Assembly: GCF_963422355.1 (NCBI RefSeq) | Contig: NC_085099.1 | Coordinates: 7,511,746 to 7,575,745 of the forward strand | Length of the DNA: 64,000 nt | Source of the DNA: Corticium candelabrum | Lineage: Eukaryota; Porifera; Homoscleromorpha; Homosclerophorida; Plakinidae | Direction of reading: 5' to 3' | In this document: positions 11,537-43,120 of the stretch, in pieces | How the letters are laid out: every line of letters begins with the position of its first letter | Position numbering within the stretch: position 1 is the stretch's first letter | Notes under the pieces: generated by a model | The model's input: the letters and a program-made list of their open reading frames with translations, nothing else | What the model was told of the DNA's origin: nothing | The model's database searches: none | Translations under genes and position numbers: made by a program

Positions 11537-14500
11537 TCATTTCAGTGAGAGCCAGCTACTGAAAATGCGTTGCATTTGTTTTCGCTTGTTTGCAGAACCA
11601 ACCCCAACAGTTGGTACTATCCTGCTAGGTTTGAGAAATTGAACAAATCTTCGTAGTTCATCAAAGCTGCTGTGTTCACTGTATGGAATTCCTTAGATTA
11701 AACCACAAAGGACACCCAATTAATCACACCGTTTTGAAGAACCACTAAAATCTACTACCATAGATGGTAATGCTGCTTCTCACTGATGGTATAATTGAAT
11801 ATAGACTAGTTGCTTTCTTGTTATATGCCCAGCCAGTTGGCTTGAAAGCAACCAATGACGAAAAGTGACTAGAGTACTTGTCAAGATGTGATCTTAAGTG
11901 CTAGAATATAAATGAAATTAGTCATCAAGCAGTACTTCAAACATACAACCATTACATCACATGATTATTACAAACCACGTGTGAGAGACTGTTCATAGGT
12001 AGGACATGAACTCGACTGCTATACCAATCTTCTGTCACAAGTGACATAAGCTCATCATTTTCTAGACATTGAAGTATGTTCAATTTTTCTTTTGTCACAC
12101 CAATAGAGCAGTGTAGAGCTTGAGCAATAGCTGTCAAGCATTGAATAAACAAAGGCTCTATGCAAAAATGATAAGTCTACATCATACCAACAAATATGCG
12201 TTCCTTCCCTATTGTATACGATCCACAAACAATTAATGTTTTCCGATTTATCATGACTGCTTCCTTTGCCGTGGCAACAGCAAACTGTATCACATCAGAC
12301 TGTGGAGGGAAACAGTAATATGGATCCATATATCTAACATTGAAAGAACAAAATCTGTAAATTTACAAGACAGAAGCCTGCTGCTGCACATAGGCAACAT
12401 ACGTTGTGTCTAAAAATACTTCATCAATACGAGGATTCATCAGTAACTCATACTGCTCCATCTGAGGTGTTGCCCTGATGTCTCCTAGTTGTACAAAGCC
12501 AATAATCCCAATATTTTACTTATGAAATTTGCATCAATCATAGCCATGAACAATTCCACATAATTATAATACAATACAATGTACTAGTACTTGGATATGA
12601 GACTACCCAATGCTGTGGATCTTGTCAATATAACTTAACACACCTGCAACTGTCAAATGAATGGATGCTTGTGCAAAAATAGTTACTGCATCTAATATGG
12701 CTGGTTGGTAAGACCAAACTACTAACATAGAAATGCTATCCAATGAAATAATTTGCTACTACAACAAAGCACTATTAAAAACCTCATGACAATAGCTTGT
12801 TCTAATCCCCGTCATAATCAACATACTCAACTCAGGTGCATACCCAGGATTTCTTTGAGAGGTTGTCATGTTAATATCAATAATACTGATATCAATAACC
12901 CATTTTCTTACTAATAATATTGACATTATTAATCCATTTTGTTATAAATATTAATAACATTGATACTAATGGCTTAATTGATGAGGTTTTATGCCTTGGA
13001 TATTTTACTCTCATATTTGTAATAACAGGTTGATGCCTTATGTATATGCATAGAAAGTTGACAAATGTCTCTCAAAATCATGCTTCACAGATGTTTCCTG
13101 GAAAAACTGTTAATAAAAGCATTGAAATGGATTGCCATCGACTGATTGATGTGTAGTAAACCCAAACTGCTTAGCATTTCTTAGCCTGGTATATCTTTAA
13201 TTGCGTTAAGACAGACACAGATCTTTCGCACTGCTGTTGTGACTGGCAGTGTGCAAACTATGCACAGCACACAGTTCATGTGTGGGTACATAGTTTTACT
13301 AGCATATGACAGGCAATCTGCAAGCGTGTGAGATTTGTGGAACCAGTTGTGCATCTCCTAACGCAGCTCATCAGCAAATGGTAAATCATCAAGGTAGAAT
13401 TCAAACTCGTCAAGTCCCATAGATGTAACATCCAATACCTCCACACTTGAACCCAAATTACCAACAGATGTCATGAAGGAAGCTGGCATTATAGGCTCTT
13501 CATCTTACGCATACAACTTTAATATGACTGACACAAAATTAATTGACCAGACAATTTACGAGTCTATCAATAAACAGCACTGTAACTAGCATACGGTAAT
13601 ATTTTTCAGGAGACTCCCAAGCACGTTGCTTCTGTTGCCTTTCCAGCCACAATATTGTGGAATAGATGGTTCTGGTGTATAGAGTTTGCCTCCAATTGTC
13701 ACAGCTGCCTGATATCATGCTTCATGTATAATATCAATGTTTTGTTCAACTTGTGCAAGAGAAAGCTTTACATTGTGTACCTCACCATAGGCTGTAGAGA
13801 TATCAAGAGTTTTCTTCTAACGCAACTGTGTCAATCCCTTGATATAACCAAGAGCCTTCTTTACCACAACAGACGTAATCAGAAATTTCAAATTTCATGA
13901 TGCTGTGAAATAATCCTTTTGAATTTGCAGCTGACTCTGCATTCCAACCTGTTCTGGCTGCACATATTACTTCCAGGCTATTGACTACTGCTGACGAAGA
14001 GATTCAAAGACTTCAATCAACACATTTCCTCTTGTTTGTTTCAGAGTCCGTCATTTCCATTATTAGCCTTTCCAGCTCTTGTTGTCTTTGGTCGAATTAG
14101 ACAAGGAGAGACTGACTTCCTTTGAAAACTCCATCTCGTTTGCACAGGTTAGACCCTTGCAAGCTCCAACAACACAAAGGTTTACAATATGTGTAGTACA
14201 ATGAAATACAAAACCTTAGGGTAGTTGACCTGGATTCAAGCAGCAGCATTTGCTAGCCATGTTTCCTGCTCCATCATAGGCTTGGCCTCAAAGAAACTTC
14301 AAGTCCAGACCATAAGTTCATATTGCATGGTTGATGTGATCCTTTTTGCAATCGAGTATCCTGTGCCTCCTAAATCACACAGTATAAACTCCAAAACAAA
14401 TTTACCCTTGCTTGTCCACAAATCAAACAATAAAGGGCATTTGCTCTCTGTTGCTCAAATCAGCAGCTTCATCAGAACAAACAGTGAAGAACTTGGCTTC

Positions 14501-16933
14501 ATGCACTGTCTAAGATTTTGTCTCACGTCCGCTGTCCAATGCCCACAAGTCAATCATTCTGAATTCTAGGTCCAGGTATTGAGCATTCTTCCCTGCTGTT
14601 CTGAAATGCTCCTCCAAAATAGAATCTTCAGCATCAACACAGAACCGTAATAATGCTCTAAAATTCCCTTGGTTTTCCCCTTCCAAGACCACAGATCCAT
14701 GATCCCTGTGAAGCTTAAGAGCAATGTTGCTTCCCACAAAGAGCGAGACTCTTCAGAATGGACTTCAGGATGGATCGATTTTCTTGACATTTGTTGATGC
14801 TTCCAACTCAATCATCTGTTCTACAAATAATTCTCCCTTCTGCATTTGTCTCTTTAATGTGTGAAGGTCTTCTGTCGCCACTACAATACATTGTTGAACT
14901 TTGTGCTCTCCTAGAGTCTTTTTGGCTTGAGTAAAACTAGTCATATGACTGTTGACAAGTTGACCTAGTCTAGTCTGCTGTGATCGCCTTTGGCAAAGAA
15001 AACACAAGGGATACAAAATTCCCCGTTTATGGCTTCAGAGTAGGTCAGCCATGATAAGGACTGCAACAAACAACGCTGAAACAGTCTTTTCTTGCTGTAC
15101 CCCACTTGGACTGCAGATTCCCAGACATATTTTAAATTATGCCAACGGTAATGCCCACCTCTTGGGGTTTCTGGGCAACGTAGAAACATTCCTGCGTAGC
15201 TCCCTGCAACTGCCATCTTGTTATCCTGCATGTGCTAACATGAATTTCACCACTCTTGATACATGTAATAATGTAAGTACTGTAAATACTGTACATCACC
15301 TAAGTTTCGCAAGCGAGAAAATCTTGTAAACTGGAGTGAGAGTCGTAAGTAACAAAATTTTGCAATCTAAAGCAAGACTCTCAATTGTTTGTAAGTGATT
15401 TGCATGCACAAAATTTTGTAATCTCTTCACAAGTGACTTAGTCTGCGCGGAGAGACTGTACTAATGTGTTGTTACTCAATTCATGTGCTAAATACATGCC
15501 AACCAATGCCTCCTGCTTGCAGGCTCTCATTGCAGGCGTAGCTTCGTAACACTGCTGGTAGACATGATACACGTGTGCTGTAGCTACATAACAGCAGCTG
15601 TACAGTAACGTTACAAACCGAATACAAAGTCTAAATGCATTTTAAATGCTTAATTAATGTCTGAGCAATATAAAATCGTTTGAAACAGTGCACTGGGATT
15701 GTATATACCTTTCGTGTTATGACGGCTAATAAAGCCAGTAGTGCATGCTTGAAGACCTTGTACACTGAGTAATCGTGGTGGATCTTATACGGCGTGGTCT
15801 CCAGGATCTGGCTAGAGTCAAATTTTTACCCCAAAAAGTTTCATCATTACTTTGTCAGTTCTTTTGCAAGTGAAAAGTTCTTCTTTATAGAAGTCAAAAA
15901 CAGCTTTGTTCAAGAAGTGAAGAACCTAACCAAACACTCTTCTGCTGTCTGTGTATTGACAAAGACATAATTTCCTGTGTTTGTTGCTTTAGACAAATTA
16001 AAGTGGTGTCTATGTTTTTGACAATCATCTGCATATCACCAAAACCTTTGGTTGTCATGGTGGCTTGGCTCAGTGCCTGGGCCTAAGCGTGACTATAACA
16101 TTGGAGCAGTTTACTTAAGCAATTTCTTTGTTTCTGGTTTACAGTCTATCTGGAACACAGGCTGGTTTTACTGTATTTGCTGTTGAATGCTCGTAGCTTG
16201 TTGACAACAAAGTTTGGCGATTAAATTTGGCAAACTGGCTACTCTCTCTTTGCAAAATTAAAGTGACTGCAAAAATTAGTTGATTTACAGTACTGAAAAC
16301 TCTTCAATGTATTACATTTCATGTGAAACAATATATACCTAAATTCAATTGCAACAACACCAACAACAAAAGCAACAACAACAGCCACAAAAAATCAGTT
16401 GCATAAATGTGCAAGCATATGATGCATCTTACATTTTCAAGCTAACCTTGAAGATTAGCTGAACCATCAATGATTCCATAGCAATTTGCACCTGGGACTG
16501 TAAAATACTCACACCTCTTTGTGGTTGCAAATTTTGATTGTACTAAGTTGAAAGCACCAAGCCCAAGTATCCTACACTAATGACGTTTTGTTGTCAGAGC
16601 AGAACAAGGCTATTTATGCACACTCCAGGTTTCAAAAATTCTACTACAGAGACATGAATCAGTTCCAATTATTATCAATATAGCTTTTAAAGTGAGCAGT
16701 GCAGCAAATGCTTTACTGCGTCACCAACTGCAGCAATAACCCCTGTTTGCAATAACCAGCTGTTAATGTAACTAACAGTGCTTTATTGTGTCACACAAAA
16801 ATGTCAGGTTTTCATTGAATAAGTCAAAGTGATACACACATATTCCAGTCTGTCTGCTTTAGTAAAGGAACAGACAATGCATTCTTTAATGCAAAACTTG
16901 AAATACATGCCTAAGGCTGAGTTTCAATGTATG

Positions 16934-17025
<92 letters not shown>

Positions 17026-17411
17026 GGTTAGAGAGTGCATTTGGAGAATGAAAACATCCAGGACCTTGCAGGGTTGCAGGTTCAAGTCACAGTGATGGCG
17101 AGCTATGGCATAATTTTCTTAAGCAAGAAACTTACACACAATTGCTTCTCTTGACTCAGGAGTATAAATGAGTACCTGGTCATTGACTGGGGTGGACATG
17201 ACTGCTGGCTTGGCCCTAACATCATGCAGCAGACGGGTACTTGTGGGCCTTGGTGTCCAGTCCCAAAGCTGCGCCATAGTCAGTGTCTACAGGTGGATTG
17301 TAGCGCTGGCCTTAAGCCTCCATGTAAGCGCATGGAGGCCCTGTCTCTAGAGGCAGGAGGAGCTATCTCCACAATTGATCATGAATGACGTGGAGGGCTT
17401 GACATTTGTCC

Positions 17412-17479
<68 letters not shown>

Positions 17480-19217
17480 AGTCAGTCAGTAACCTAAATT
17501 AGCCAGTCACCATAATGGTAGTCAGTAACCTTAATCATCATTAATATATATATATATATATATATATACACTGTACTATGATTAACTAACAGCTAATATA
17601 AAAAAGATCCAAAGTCATGTTTTGGCATAAGTAAAAGTAAATGCATCATGTATATTCTTCACTCCTAGCAACTCCTATATTGCTTCTAATTAAATAACTT
17701 GGTACTCAAGGTTACGGTTAACAAAGACTAATCAGTATAGAAAGAATCAACAAAAATACTGCTTGGCAATAAACAAACAATACTATAATAATTACTGTTG
17801 TGAAGACTTTGTTGCATCACTGTCTGCTGTTGGTATGCACAAAATGACTAAATAATTGTTATTCCTTACCTGTGTGAAGGTATCTTTTGCCATTGGGCAA
17901 CTGAAACAGAAACATGACAGAACCAGGACAGCTACAGATGACACATGCAACACAAAAACATATGTACTTACAATTCTCATTGGCGTTTTACTACAAATTC
18001 TTGTACTTACTGGTTTGCATCAAACAGACACACTGTTATGCCTTCTATAGTTAAAGGCTTATTGAGAGGTAACGCATGGATATAGTTAGTGGAAACTCGA
18101 AGCCTTGTCCTGACAAAGTTTGCAGTTGGACTGCTGCAGTAGATCGGCTGTTTAAATCCCTGTTTCAAGCCACCATAATGATCATAGTGGAAGTGACTGA
18201 GAAAATAAGCTGTGCAGTCAGTAATGATACCATATGAGAAAGCATCAACAGTAAAGTTTGTCCCTACATTTCAAATACAAGACATCACATTAATTAATGT
18301 AAACAAATCTTTGATAAAGCAAACAATGTACCTGGTACTCTTTTGTAGAAAGGGCATGTTCTTGTAGACGTTGAACCACGAGTCAAAAAGCTATCATGCT
18401 GACGACCCACTAACATCCGTGTGCCAGGGTGACATTTCTTAATAGAATGTGACAATATCTCACTATCTCTACTATTGCTTGCTGTAATGCTGAAAGTCGT
18501 ATGCACCTGCTTATTACATTGTTTCGAATTTAGAAATGACAAAAGTGAACTCTGAACCAGAGACCGTTTCCCCATCTTAGAAGACACCTGACCGTCTTTT
18601 GTCTTCAAACGATCTTCACAGTCCATTCTTCCACCTGCCACTGACTGACTGCCTAGATGTCTATCTGACAACAATTTGTGTAGGCCTACATCACCATTGT
18701 GAAATTCTGTAGTTTTAGCTTCAGCTCTCCCTGAATAGCATTTCTTCATGTGACCCCGAACAGTTGTAGTAGACATAAATACAAACTTGTCATCTTTGCA
18801 GTCAGACACTGCAGTATCAATGGTCAAGTTTTCAGCTTTGCCACTATCGTCTATGTTATGTTTTTGTGAAAAGAAATCAGAGTTTGACACATCACAAGAA
18901 GAAGCACCAACTACATTAAATGAATCCTCCCAATCGTGACTTTTAGTTGACTTCATCGTAATTCCTGTCTCCGAACCAGATCTTGTAGGCACCAATTGTA
19001 ATTGCGACCTGTTCTCATTGCTCCTTTCCATTTGTCTGTCAGAAACAGTACAAGTAGAAGCTACTAATACTGGTTTTTTCCTTCGAATTCCAGCCTTCCA
19101 ATTTCTAGCAGCACGATCAGCCTTTGCCCGTTTCCCACATAATCCTGATCGCGTCCCAGCAAAAACTCGCAGCCGCTTTGGAGGCACGAAGTCGTTGTCA
19201 TCATCAGGATCAAACAT
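11537..19217 (-). CDS. DCLRE1A: DNA cross-link repair 5' exonuclease, SNM1A type
   Basis: A metallo-beta-lactamase/beta-CASP nuclease that resects DNA at interstrand cross-links in the nucleus. Eight exons close in frame at 634 residues: 19217-18332, 18263-18011, 17931-17870, 12484-12403, 12333-12188, 12157-11979, 11900-11759, 11691-11537, all GT-AG. The first ~300 residues are low complexity, with a PCNA-binding motif QSSLLSFL. The catalytic part starts at CPFYKRVPG, then the HxHxDH motif (HFHYDHYGG), [28 protein letters not shown] and PYSEHSS, in the order known for SNM1A. I do not see a complete N-terminal UBZ finger. At 634 residues it is shorter than the human protein (~1040), mostly at the N end. 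The 5.4-kb intron between exons 3 and 4 carries a dead hAT copy and a SINE-like repeat. It is divergent from the gene at 19366, with 148 bp between start codons. Confidence 0.93.
13276..15231 (-). pseudogene. Decayed hAT-superfamily transposase (ZMYM1/DUF4371-like)
   Basis: Read on the minus strand, successive fragments match this family in order. First a TTF-type zinc-finger region ([17 protein letters not shown], about 15030). Then [11 protein letters not shown] (about 14640), [17 protein letters not shown] (about 14470), [11 protein letters not shown] (about 14270), [17 protein letters not shown] (about 14170), and a C-terminal piece ending in FADELR (about 13380). Stops and frameshifts between them show that the copy is dead. 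It lies in the large DCLRE1A intron on the same strand as the gene. I did not locate its terminal repeats. Confidence 0.75.
15330..16930. other. Intronic sequence of DCLRE1A, nothing recognised
   Basis: Apart from a short CAA-rich run around 16350-16390 this stretch has no exon, domain or repeat that I can support. It lies within the long third intron of DCLRE1A. Confidence 0.4.
16936..17474 (+). repeat. SINE-like repeat between two (GT)n tracts
   Basis: The core 17025-17413 is bracketed by GT microsatellites at 16936-17024 and 17414-17474. Its first ~165 bases recur in inverted orientation at 34120-34283. The shared head contains GGTTCAAGTCA, close to the RNA polymerase III box B consensus, about 65 bases after a TGGTTAGAGAGTGC start that could hold a degenerate box A. 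This suggests a tRNA-derived SINE head. The downstream parts of the two copies differ. A (TA)n tract follows at 17543-17568. Confidence 0.5.
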
Positions 19218-19365
19218 AGTTCAACTTGAAATGAGAGTAGAGTGTGTACGCGCGCTAAGCTGTTGGCGCATGCTCAGTAGCGCAACGAATAAGGCGCGAT
19301 GTTCGTCTGCAAGAGTTTCTGGAACTAGGAAGAACGAGGTCGCTCCGTTTAAGGATTGGAAAAAA
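19218..19365. promoter_or_regulatory. Short bidirectional promoter region
   Basis: Only 148 bases separate the DCLRE1A start codon (minus, 19217) from the likely start of the plus-strand gene (19366). The region is richer in CG dinucleotides than its surroundings (ACGCGCGC, TGGCGCATGC, GGCGCG). Both promoters must lie here or overlap the first exons. No TATA box is evident. Confidence 0.6.
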
Positions 19366-35237
<15,872 letters not shown>

Positions 35238-35367
35238 TACCTTCCTATAGTCATTCTGTTGGTTCTATTGCACAACTGAACAAAGTAATGTCTTGCTGAG
35301 GTTCTAATGCAATAATAGTAATATTTGACAAAACATATTCCTATGTATGAGACTGCTAGATTGTGTA

Positions 35368-36110
35368 TCAAACAGTTGGGAGTTTGTGCAAAGGAACAGT
35401 AAATTCGTAATCCTCTGGAAACAGCTGCTCCCTGGCAGGGTAGATGAGCTTGTATGTGGCACGGATGGTGGTCTCAGCAACACCCACTACTGCACCAACC
35501 TCTAAACAAATGAAGTGCAGACATAGTCACGTGGCAACAGAAAGGCTTTAGTACCTTTTTGTGATTTCTTGTTACTTGACGTTTGTGATGCTAGATAGAT
35601 GGCTGCTGCAGCTATAGACGTGTACACTTTCCTATTACGGAAAAAAGACATAAATTGTAAAAATTTATTGTGCTTGATACCACAGGTTGTATCGTAACCC
35701 TGGGCAGAGGTCTAGTTCATTAGCTTTCTTTGCAATGTGCATAGCTGCTCGCTGTACATTAGGGCTAAGACCAAGGTTTGCACAGAAGCGAGACTGAAAG
35801 AAAAAACATATTCCTGAACTACACAATTGTGGTTCTGGCAGATTGACAATGATCTCACCATGAAATCTGTGCTCACCACTTGACCAACCTTTGTTTCTAC
35901 TGCACGTTTTATGAGCTTGAAGCAACGACCAATCTCCTTCTTTGACACTTTGGATACTGCACATATCTCTGACAAGGAACACATTTATTACTCAACACTT
36001 TTGAGGTCGGTATTCATTTATCTCTTCCAGTTTGAAATACATGAAACTTAACATGGGATTTATTGTCAATATTCAATTTTATCTCTACAGCTGAACCTTA
36101 CTTGTGTCAC

Positions 36111-36167
<57 letters not shown>

Positions 36168-36928
36168 CACGAAGAGCACCATTCTGCAGTTAATATGCAT
36201 GTGATGCATTAGCATATAAGACTGACTTTATTCCTAACTAATTTCTGGCTAAGGCTAAATAGAAGACTACATTAAGTAACAAAAGTAAAGGAATTTGTTT
36301 AATTTCCATACATCAGTTGCCATTACCTATAATTTTAGTACCGGGAATTTCTGAAACAGTACTCAGCCCATGGAACTTTTGGAAACTGTTCTAATGTACA
36401 GCCCATGGGTTGCTAATGAGAACCAAGATTGTAGTGCACGATTCGACCACACAGCCAGAAGTTAGTCGATATTCTAAAGTTGTATTTTAGTAACGTGCAT
36501 TACTATACTACAGTGTACGTACTGGTATGGCAACCAGACAGTGGTCTTACACTGGAACAGAAGTTGAGCTTTGTCAGAAGGCTGAAAGAATAATTCAGAA
36601 GCAACGTCAGCCTTGCATTGCCCAACCTGGGTATTGACCGGAAGAGCCGGGGTAGGAGAATGGAGAGATAAATTAGCCTCTAAAGAAATGCCTGACAAGA
36701 AGCGTAGCAGGGCAGTCGGGTCTGGTTGTACCCCTAAGTTTATATTAAATAAAGACTTCACTAAGTATGCAGGATGGGCCTCACACTTGCCTACTCTGTG
36801 GTACATGTACTTGAGTCATTTTTGCCAATTGGGAACAGACTTTCTTTTAAACCCCCATTTTCCGTATTGCGGCCCTGGGTGCTGTTTTGGAAATTCCCGG
36901 TAGTTGAAATAACAACTGGAACAAGGAA

Positions 36929-36960
<32 letters not shown>

Positions 36961-37925
36961 TATTGTGATTATTTTCAGTATTCTAATGGTTTCATGTATT
37001 TGAAACTTGAATAGAGTAAATGGCGACAGACTGTTTAAGCAAGCACGTGTTTAGAAGCACCTTTGAACGTCCTTGGAACTTGTTCTTGTCTACATGCAAT
37101 GTAGAGACAGGCTGATGCAATGGCATCATTACTTCGTCCTTTCAGGTGTTTTTCTGAATCCACTTGCTTGAACAACACATTAGCTCCATCCTGTCTCACA
37201 ACACATTGCACATGAATACAATCGCCTCAGATGGTCATTTTCTTATCACTGCTATCAACATACAACTATCATTCTTGGAAGGTTGATTCTGTCTGCCATC
37301 TGTGAAATCTCTCTCAGACCATGAACCAAACTTCTGTCTGACGTTCCTGACTGCTGTTAATAAAATAACATAGACGACGTTAGTACCAACGTCACACTCA
37401 TTGTTTAAGCTTGCACAATTCATACTGAAGATCTGTGTTGTATCATATGCACAAGACTCTGGTCACCTCCATGAGGCAAGTGTCCTACACCAGTCGATAA
37501 GTCACCACCTCCGAGTAAAGGATTCTACAAAGTCAGTGTGTTATCAGATACAGAAGTAGAACAACATTTTCCTACTACATACCTCCGCAGCACCAACACG
37601 AGAGTTGTCCTTGCTCGACTTTTCGTTACTGAAAGTTCTCCATTCTGATCCAACATCTACTACCCTAGACATCAACACGAAACACCTCGTACACGTTTGT
37701 AACAATTGTCTGTGTGTTGAAACTGCTTTCCAACCTGTCTCCCACGACTATGCCACATTCAGGACAAACCATGTCGCCTGCATGATAATCTTCTACGAGA
37801 TTGGCTCCTGGATGGTTAGGACAACGGACAGCGTCATTGGAATCAGGATTTCTGAGAAACGTGTATCTATTTAACAATTCGTTTAGGAAAGATGTAGAAA
37901 GGCAGACGAACCTTCTTGATGTCAT
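35368..37925 (-). CDS. GTF2B: Transcription initiation factor TFIIB
   Basis: The general RNA polymerase II factor that bridges TBP on promoter DNA and the polymerase. Ten exons give exactly 315 residues (human 316): 37925-37912, 37851-37735, 37664-37583, 37524-37426, 37353-37264, 37190-37061, 35968-35859, 35793-35699, 35631-35555, 35501-35368. The N-terminal zinc ribbon (CPNHPG...[11 protein letters not shown]) is followed by the B-finger/linker ([13 protein letters not shown]). The first cyclin fold contains ADRINLPR and [18 protein letters not shown]. The second contains [30 protein letters not shown] and the C terminus ending LHKLPTV. The tiny first exon (MTSR) is the weakest call. Intron 6 (35969-37060) is the only long one. 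The gene is divergent from ALDH9A1. Confidence 0.95.
35969..37060. repeat. GTF2B intron 6 with microsatellites
   Basis: This 1.1-kb intron holds an (AC)n tract at about 36115-36164 and a (TA)n tract at about 36928-36956. I see no coding segment with family resemblance in it. Confidence 0.7.
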
Positions 37926-38104
37926 CAAACAGATACAGTGTGTAGTGTGCTTACGGGCAACATTTATTGATATACGGGACTTTACAAGTCGCAACCGCTG
38001 GAGAATTTGCCCGCGGTATCCTAGAGAGCAAGGAAGGCGCAATGTTGCCATCTTGTCGGTTTGGTTTTATCATGCGCGAGCGTGCACGCTTGTTTGTCCG
38101 TGGC
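37926..38104. promoter_or_regulatory. Bidirectional promoter of GTF2B and ALDH9A1
   Basis: Start codons lie at 37925 (minus) and, most likely, 38105 (plus), 179 bases apart. Further upstream in-frame ATGs for the plus gene (38042, 38072) would narrow the gap. The segment contains CCGCGG and several other CG dinucleotides and no TATA box, as is usual for housekeeping pairs. Confidence 0.6.
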
Positions 38105-41101
<2,997 letters not shown>

Positions 41102-41165
41102 AGATTGAATAAGACAAGGATTGCATTAGTGCAGTGGTGTTACTCGAGGAAGAACAAATGCTTAT

Positions 41166-41238
<73 letters not shown>
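41166..41238. repeat. (GT)n microsatellite
   Basis: GT run just after the ALDH9A1 stop codon, probably in its 3' untranslated region. No clear feature in 41239-41564. Confidence 0.9.
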
Positions 41239-41241
<3 letters not shown>

Positions 41242-41564
41242 ACTTTGTAATCATTCAATATGATCAATGTAGGTTTCCTTTTTCAATAGAGTAGGTGCAG
41301 CGATGTTTGCCATTTGATGGTGAAGATAATATATATGTTGTGTCAGCCAGTACACCTGTTAATTCAGTTATTGGCAAGAAATCATGTTGCTAGGACGTGT
41401 TCACGTATGTTCAAGTAATGGTTCTGTGAATATATCAGATGTTACACTATTCTGTATATGTATTCTTCAGGAGTCATACAATTAGCCAATATGTTATCTC
41501 TTGCGTGTTCTCGAGTGACGTTAGTTGGTGGTTGTTTGTAGATTTGTCAATCCTCCGCGTCGAG

Positions 41565-42427
41565 TCAGTTCCTGCTCTTGAGTGCCAACGTTGGCTGAAA
41601 TCTAAGTAAACGTACATTTTGAAATGGCACTTCGCAAAGCATAAAGCGTCCTACTTGCACGTTTACGCGCGAGCTGTGCAACGGCAGCTGTTCGTCCGTT
41701 CTCTCACCATCCCCTCTTGCCTGGTTCACCGTTCCCTGTTTAGGTTTATATAATAGTTATCATTAGCTATCTATAATGTTCTGCTTACGTCTAGTCGACA
41801 TTCGGAGTGACATTCGTCTAGTTCAGAGGGGCACGGAGTAGATAGCGATCTCAGAATAAGAGAGTCTTGCATACCGATATCCTTTAGTTCTTCCACCTGA
41901 TCCTCAGAGAGTTTACTTCGTAAACTAGGTTTTATTCGAATAATTGGTTTGTATTTTCTGCGGAATAACAAACGATGTCTAAAGATGCAAAGTGGCCGAA
42001 GTATTTCAACAACCAGACCGATCGATGGTGAGTTCGCCTGATTGTAGAGAGTATGCTCTGCGGAGGGGATTTTTTCCCTTGTGGCGTTGCTTTCCGTCTA
42101 GTTGGGCTTTTGCGAAACTGTCTCCAACTTGGACTAGATCGTTGCTCTGTAGACACAGAGATATGATACTCGACTCACTCTAGTATTGGTGTGATCGACT
42201 TACCAGTTGATTAGAGGGAATTTGTTCAAGAGTCGTCTCTTCTGTCTCGCTGTCGGAATCAGATTCGTTTTCGAATACTTTCCTAGGGTTGCCGTAGAAT
42301 AGCTACGGGACAATTTGATAATACCGGCTAACTAGGGTTGCTTTCAGGTCTAGAATACTTCGATCGTTACCTCGATAGCTGAGTCACTTTGCCCTACTTC
42401 GATATCGGCAAGACATTTCGTTGCCAT
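41565..42427 (-). CDS. Five-exon gene, function unknown
   Basis: Exons 42427-42371, 42302-42204, 42179-42019, 41957-41789 and 41735-41565 have GT-AG borders, keep one frame through phases 0, 0, 2 and 0, and give 218 residues with a stop (TGA). The N-terminal third is acidic and Ser/Glu-rich (ENESDSDSETEETT). The middle has a basic stretch (DGKQRHKGKNPLRR) then TIDRKYKPIIRIKPSL and a predicted helix (LSEDQVEELKDIG). The final exon reads VGRFMLCEVPFQNVR. I recognise no family or membrane segment. Frame closure over four short introns and a CRE element 47 bases before the start support a real gene. The least certain part is exon 5. Confidence 0.55.
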
Positions 42428-42473
42428 CACTAGCTTTCTCGTTGGAAGAACGCGCATGAGTTGTACACTATTG

Positions 42474-42481
42474 TGACGTCA
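42474..42481. promoter_or_regulatory. CRE-type site TGACGTCA
   Basis: A perfect palindromic CREB/ATF site 47 bases upstream of the start codon of the unknown minus-strand gene, where promoter elements of housekeeping genes often lie. The rest of 42482-43111 has no gene that I can support. Confidence 0.45.
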
Positions 42482-43120
42482 CGACATTGTCACTTAATTA
42501 AAACGGACACTGAACGTAAATTTAGATGTCTCGACTACAGTTTCATCGTCGTTAACGCGTTGTCTATACCAGGTGCTCACCAGAATTTTGTAAGCTAAAG
42601 AGGGAGTTGGGTCGGTTCAGATGCACATTTTGATTGGGATTATTTAATTAACCGCAAATCCCGTACCTTGTATGCAGGGATTACCAAGGTTTGTGGGTGT
42701 GGCCGGGTGTTTACGTAAACCGCTAGTAAAAAGGGCCTAGAACAAAGGTAAATCGTTTCTAGACTTACGTAATGAGAAGTGTTAGACGTAGGAGTATACT
42801 TTCAATTTTTGCCCATTCAATGTACAAAGCGAGAAAAACGTTCATTAATTAATTCATTTAGTGTACTTTCACGTAGCAACGTTTGGAAGTCACGTGTGAT
42901 TATACTGAGTGCTGATTGGTTGCTACTGCAGTGGAGAGCAGAGCGTTGCTACGAAGCTCGTTTTGAGGGTCTGTGCTTTGCATCTAAGAATAACTATTCG
43001 AAGATATCAGGAGCAACCTTGTCAGTTTCATAACCGAGATCTTCACACACCCACAACACACGCGCACACACCGGCTATATAGGTATCCAGATGTGCATGC
43101 CCTTTGTAACTAGTTGCCGA

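Noticed and set aside
18733..18800. UBZ zinc finger in DCLRE1A
   Set aside because: Only an HxxxC-like half (GHMKKC) is visible; the CxxC half is missing, so the domain cannot be claimed.
19018..19365. 5' extension of the plus-strand ORF before the Met at 19366
   Set aside because: It overlaps DCLRE1A exon 1 in antisense and gives no family-like sequence. The later Met fits a divergent promoter better.
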